Notes under the pieces: generated by a model | What the model was told of the DNA's origin: nothing | What the model saw: the letters and a program-made list of their open reading frames with translations, nothing else | Database searches by the model: none | From: Flavobacteriaceae bacterium | GTDB lineage: Bacteria; Bacteroidota; Bacteroidia; Flavobacteriales; Flavobacteriaceae | Length of the DNA stretch: 27,264 bases | Reading direction: 5' to 3' | Assembly: GCA_030829155.1 (NCBI GenBank) | Contig: JAURBD010000008.1 | Span: 1 to 27,264 of the forward strand | In this document: positions 23,929-27,264 of the stretch, in pieces | How the letters are laid out: each line of letters begins with the position of its first letter | How positions within the stretch are numbered: the stretch's first letter is position 1 | Translations under genes and position numbers: made by a program

Positions 23929-23966
23929 ATATTTTAGTAGATAAATTAACATCAATTTCTATAATT

Positions 23967-25325
23967 ATGATGAAAAAAATAGGTTTTCTTAATCTTGGAT
24001 TTACGCTAATAATATTCTGTTACAATAATTCAATTCAGTCTCAAACCGAACATGACTTTTATACTATTATTGATGATGTTTCATCCAAACGAATAGAACA
24101 GGATATCACTACATTATCTAACTATGGGACTCGGCATACCTTAAGCGATACATTATCAGAAAACAGGGGGATTGGAGCAGCTCGAAGATGGATTTTTAAT
24201 AGCTTTCAAAGAATAGCCTCAAATTGTAAGGGTTGCATTGAAGTAAGCTACCAAAAAAATTATGTGAAAACCGATGGAAAAAGAATTGTAAAAGATGTAT
24301 GGATAAACAATGTAATTGCAATACAAAAGGGTAGTCGTTACCCCAATCGATTTATCATAATGAGCGGAGATATTGACTCTAGAGTTTCTGATCCAAATAA
24401 TTATACAGATGATTCACCTGGTGCGAATGACAATGCAAGCGGAATGGCTGGAACTATTGAAGCTGCAAGAGTTTTATCTAAATATTCGTTTGAAAACAGT
24501 ATTATTTATGCAGGTTTGTCTGGAGAAGAACAAGGGCTTTTTGGCGGGAAAGGTCTTGCAACTTACGCTAAAGAAAAAGGCTGGGAAATTATTGGAATTC
24601 TCAATAATGATATGATAGGAAACATCAAAGGAGTAGATGGTGTGATTGACAATAGAACTTTTCGTATTTTTTCTGAACCCGTTCCAATTACAGAAACTGA
24701 AAAAGAAAGAAAAAGTAGACGTTTTTATGGTGGTGAGGTCGATGGCATATCAAGACAACTTGCGCGATATGTTCACAAAACTGTGCAGCATTATATGCCC
24801 GAAATGAATTCCAAAATGATATACCGTCTGGATCGCTTTGGAAGAGGTGGTCACCACAGACCTTTCAACGATATGGGGTATGCAGGAGTAAGGATTATGG
24901 AAGCTCATGAAAATTATACCCAACAACATCAAGATATTCGAACAGAGAATGGAATTAATTATGGTGATGTGTTAGATGCCGTTAATTTCGAATATGCGAA
25001 AAAATTGACTGCTGTCAATGCAATTAATTTAGCAGCTATTGGTTGGGCTCCACCTTCGGTTTCCGAACTTTCTATTGGAGGAATCGTCGAAGCTTCTGTA
25101 AGATTTAAATGGAAAAAAATAACTGGTAAAAACATAAAAGGGTATAAAATTTATTGGAGAGACACTACTTCTGCTACTTGGGATCATGCCCGGTTTGTAG
25201 GCAATGTATCTGAAACTACATTACAAGGTGTTGTAATTGATAATTTCTTTTTTGGCATTGCTACCGTGGGCACTAACGGAATTGAAAGTCCGGTAGTTTT
25301 TCCCAATAAGATATTTAGAAAATAG
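23967..25325 (+). CDS. Secreted M28-family metallopeptidase with FN3-like C-terminus
   Basis: This 452-residue protein starts with a signal peptide (MMKKIGFLNLGFTLIIFCYN, likely cleaved near SQT at about 26-28), so it acts outside the cytoplasm. The peptidase domain (about 40-350) shows M28 motifs: PGANDNASGMAG (Asp155), LSGEEQGLFGG (catalytic Glu187, ligand Glu188), ILNNDMIGN (Asp215) and MEAHENY (His314). The first-ligand motif, normally HxD, reads SGDIDSR, so Asp135 stands in place of His. The last 90 residues (about 360-452, KWKKITGKNIKGYKIYWRDT) resemble a fibronectin type III domain. The probable role is exo-peptidase digestion of extracellular peptides. No T9SS C-terminal sorting domain is evident. 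A second ATG at 23970 is equally usable. Confidence 0.86.
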   Translation: MMKKIGFLNLGFTLIIFCYNNSIQSQTEHDFYTIIDDVSSKRIEQDITTLSNYGTRHTLSDTLSENRGIGAARRWIFNSFQRIASNCKGCIEVSYQKNYVKTDGKRIVKDVWINNVIAIQKGSRYPNRFIIMSGDIDSRVSDPNNYTDDSPGANDNASGMAGTIEAARVLSKYSFENSIIYAGLSGEEQGLFGGKGLATYAKEKGWEIIGILNNDMIGNIKGVDGVIDNRTFRIFSEPVPITETEKERKSRRFYGGEVDGISRQLARYVHKTVQHYMPEMNSKMIYRLDRFGRGGHHRPFNDMGYAGVRIMEAHENYTQQHQDIRTENGINYGDVLDAVNFEYAKKLTAVNAINLAAIGWAPPSVSELSIGGIVEASVRFKWKKITGKNIKGYKIYWRDTTSATWDHARFVGNVSETTLQGVVIDNFFFGIATVGTNGIESPVVFPNKIFRK

Positions 25326-25327
25326 AA

Positions 25328-25350
25328 ATTGTCTTAGACAATCGCTTTTA
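25328..25350. terminator. Weak hairpin between convergent M28 and PorP genes
   Basis: ATTGTC (25328-25333) and GACAAT (25337-25342) pair around a 3-nt loop, followed by CGCTTTTATTT. The 6-bp AT-rich stem and late T-run make it a marginal terminator for the peptidase gene. Confidence 0.3.
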
Positions 25351-25371
25351 TTTCATATTTCCTAAGTATAA

Positions 25372-26388
25372 TTAGTAGTAATTATCAATCTGTAAACGGT
25401 TGAATTGACCTCTTCTGTTTCTTCTATAAATAGAAAAGTCGAAAGTGATAAATAATTCAAACATGCTTGGAGAATATACAACACCTGGGGATTGAAAAGG
25501 AAAATTATACAACAAACCAAAATCAAAATTCTCAATAGCCAGACCTATTGAAACTCCAACGTTGTTTAGTGCAAAGGCTTCAATTGATGTAGCTTGTTGA
25601 CTAAGTCCAATTGAAAATTCACCTAGTTGAAAATCTTGAGAAAGATAAATCTTCAATGCATCACCATATTTAGTGAAAGATCCATAAGCATATAAATATG
25701 AGTAACGAGGCAAATACCTTCTTTCATAGGGATTCAAATCAAATTCGTAAGCACCTTGAATAGAAACTTCAACAGGTTTTTCATCTTCAGTTTCTTTGTT
25801 ATAAGAAGTGTTAGGTTTATTTAAATGCTTAAAAGTCAAACCAGCTAGATACTTATCAGTATGTAAAATAAATGAAGCACCTAAATCGAAATAATTTACA
25901 CTACTAATGTTTGGAGCCAACGGATCAAGTGTTTCGGGATTTATAGAGCCTGGAATGAGTAATTGATCCTCAAAAATTAGATTATCTGGATTTACCGCTG
26001 AACTACCAAAACCTACAGTGACAGCAGGTAAAAAAAACGTATTATTATCAAATTGGAGTTTATATATATAACTTAGGTTAAATAAATTAGTGGTTAAACC
26101 AGTGGTTTGAATTTTAAAGGAGTTCATGTCTATACCAAGACTAAATCCTTGATCTTCAAAAGTTAAAGATCCGAAGAAATACTTGTTATCCATCCTATCG
26201 TATTCATTCAATTTCAAAGAATTATATAAAACTCCCACTTTATTTAAACTATTAAACCCAAAATAACTTGGATTCGATTTTTGCATAAACTTAGAGTGAT
26301 TAACAATATAATCCTCTTGAGCATACAGTGACCCTCCAAAATAAATTGCAAAAAGAAAAATAATATATGTTAATTTTATTTTAATCAT
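25372..26388 (-). CDS. PorP/SprF-family T9SS outer-membrane protein
   Basis: This 338-residue protein starts with a signal peptide (MIKIKLTYIIFLFAIYFGGS, ending near YAQ). The mature part has the alternating, aromatic-rich strands of an outer-membrane beta barrel. Typical PorP/SprF features are the early NHSKFMQKSNPSYFGFNSLN segment, GSLTFEDQGFSLGIDMNS and the late FDFGLLYNFPFQSPGVVYSP followed by FELFITFDF. Members of this family help secrete a specific partner, often a large adhesin with a type B sorting domain. Its ATG directly follows the stop codon of exactly such a gene, so the two form an SprB/SprF-like pair. No sprF symbol is given because flavobacterial genomes carry many paralogues. 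Confidence 0.9.
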   Translation of the reverse strand: MIKIKLTYIIFLFAIYFGGSLYAQEDYIVNHSKFMQKSNPSYFGFNSLNKVGVLYNSLKLNEYDRMDNKYFFGSLTFEDQGFSLGIDMNSFKIQTTGLTTNLFNLSYIYKLQFDNNTFFLPAVTVGFGSSAVNPDNLIFEDQLLIPGSINPETLDPLAPNISSVNYFDLGASFILHTDKYLAGLTFKHLNKPNTSYNKETEDEKPVEVSIQGAYEFDLNPYERRYLPRYSYLYAYGSFTKYGDALKIYLSQDFQLGEFSIGLSQQATSIEAFALNNVGVSIGLAIENFDFGLLYNFPFQSPGVVYSPSMFELFITFDFSIYRRNRRGQFNRLQIDNYY

Positions 26389-27264
26389 TTATCTTATTAT
26401 AATAAAGGTTCCACTTTTCTCAACTCTTGTCTCTTCATCAAGAAGTAAACCAGAGGCAGTATAAATATAATAGGGTGAATTGTTGTCATTACTCCCATCC
26501 CAACCTTCTAAAACAAAACCTACGGGGTTATTTACATCAGTCTCTTCTTGATAATCACTGTATAAAATATTACCACGATAATCATAAACGGTAAATATCA
26601 TATTACTAAACCCATTAAACAGTGGTCTAAAGTGACTATTAATATTATCTGTACCACCAGGAGTGAATACATTGGGAGCCCTAATATTATAGCCTTTTCC
26701 TATTACAATTGGCATAGTTTCTTCCTCAGAGCAACCAATTGAGTTAGAAATTCTTAGGGTGGCAAAATAAGTTCCAGACACTCCGTAAACATGTCGAACT
26801 GGAGTAATACTTACGGTGGAAGATTCTACAATTACAGGGATTGTACCATCTCCAAATATCCATTCTGATTTCACAAATGGATCAGTTGATGTATTTTCAA
26901 AAGTAACTTCTTCTCGTGCCCCAATAACACCACTATTTGCAAGAGCTGGAGAATCATAAGTAAAGCTTGGTTCTCCTATTCCCCTGCTGATTTCTACCTC
27001 AATCCAACAACCCTCAGCATTTTTGATCTTAAGAGGAGCAGTTTCTACTGCATTAGTAATTCCAACTGACCAAGAACGATCACTTAACTGAATAACATCA
27101 CTTGGACTAATAAGAATATCATTATAGTAGAAATCTAGATTTCCATCATTATTATCATATATATCTATATCTAATCTTCCTTGGGCTGACCCACAAAGAT
27201 CATCATCAACAAATGGACCGTCAAGAACATAAAGTTCTCTGTTTGGTGTTACCTGAATAATTTC
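26389..27264 (-). CDS. T9SS-secreted surface protein with PKD domain and type B sorting domain (3' part)
   Basis: The reading frame is open to the right edge of the window; 290 C-terminal residues are visible and the gene continues beyond 27264, so any start inside the window is false. The visible part contains a PKD-like domain (FENTSTDPFVKSEWIFGDGT ... HVYGVSGTYFATLRISNSIG, about the middle third), then a gliding-associated type B C-terminal domain beginning PNVFTPGGTDNINSHFRPLF and running through FTVYDYRGNILYSDYQ and LEGWDG to the final KSGTFIIIR. This domain directs export by the type IX system. The layout suggests a long SprB-like adhesin or other surface protein. It abuts the PorP/SprF-family gene, its likely secretion partner. 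Confidence 0.9.
   Translation of the reverse strand, partial: EIIQVTPNRELYVLDGPFVDDDLCGSAQGRLDIDIYDNNDGNLDFYYNDILISPSDVIQLSDRSWSVGITNAVETAPLKIKNAEGCWIEVEISRGIGEPSFTYDSPALANSGVIGAREEVTFENTSTDPFVKSEWIFGDGTIPVIVESSTVSITPVRHVYGVSGTYFATLRISNSIGCSEEETMPIVIGKGYNIRAPNVFTPGGTDNINSHFRPLFNGFSNMIFTVYDYRGNILYSDYQEETDVNNPVGFVLEGWDGSNDNNSPYYIYTASGLLLDEETRVEKSGTFIIIR

Noticed and set aside
1..27264. CRISPR arrays, phage, transposon, toxin-antitoxin or restriction systems
   Set aside because: Searched by eye on both strands; no tandem spaced repeats, terminal inverted repeats, transposase or nuclease motifs were seen, and the gene content is housekeeping.

Overview
The window is an AT-rich stretch of ordinary chromosome from a Bacteroidota bacterium, most likely a member of the Flavobacteriaceae. 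Several independent signs support this: TTG / TAnnTTTG promoters in front of ribosomal protein genes, almost no Shine-Dalgarno sites, a zinc-free type B L31, the Bacteroidota-specific GlmU-like protein, a DUF4199 protein, a single-chain PurL, a type B (gliding-associated) T9SS sorting domain and a PorP/SprF-family protein. I see no phage, insertion sequence, CRISPR array, tRNA/rRNA gene or defence island.

Layout. 1-341 (minus): rpmH and the first 33 codons of carB, separated by a strong terminator. 342-682: AT-rich intergenic DNA with two outward promoters. 683-4580: a small membrane TPR-like protein (+), an alpha/beta hydrolase and lytic transglycosylase pair (-), a small GNAT (+) and the tRNA methylthiotransferase mtaB (-). 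4653-7827: a solitary peptide-binding lipoprotein (+), a GlmU-like nucleotidyltransferase/acyltransferase (-) and rpmE2 (-). 7914-12940: a plus-strand run of DUF4199 protein, GT2 glycosyltransferase, phosphohexomutase and MsbA-like ABC exporter, the last three overlapping or abutting; this looks like an envelope-glycan unit. 13075-14638: a putative 35-codon ORF, then an overlapping three-gene ECF sigma / membrane anti-sigma-like / CpxP-Spy-like module. 14681-19644: an RsmB/NOP-type RNA methyltransferase and full-length purL. 19734-23870: fatty-acid activation and oxidation genes (fadD-like ligase, marR regulator, acyl-CoA dehydrogenase), with a striking 44-bp compound palindrome before marR. 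23967-25325: a secreted M28 peptidase with an FN3-like C-terminus. 25372-27264 (minus): a PorP/SprF-family protein directly downstream of the 3' end of a large T9SS-secreted, PKD-containing surface protein that continues past the window edge.

Most genes are core metabolism or envelope housekeeping and recognisable from motifs. The less ordinary items are the compound palindrome that covers the presumed -33 region of marR, the marR/acyl-CoA dehydrogenase pair lacking the usual hydratase and thiolase genes, the ECF stress module with its duplicated anti-sigma motif and possible leader ORF, the M28 peptidase with Asp in place of the first zinc-ligand His, and the very tight tail-to-tail gene pairs. 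I did not find a convincing wholly new system.
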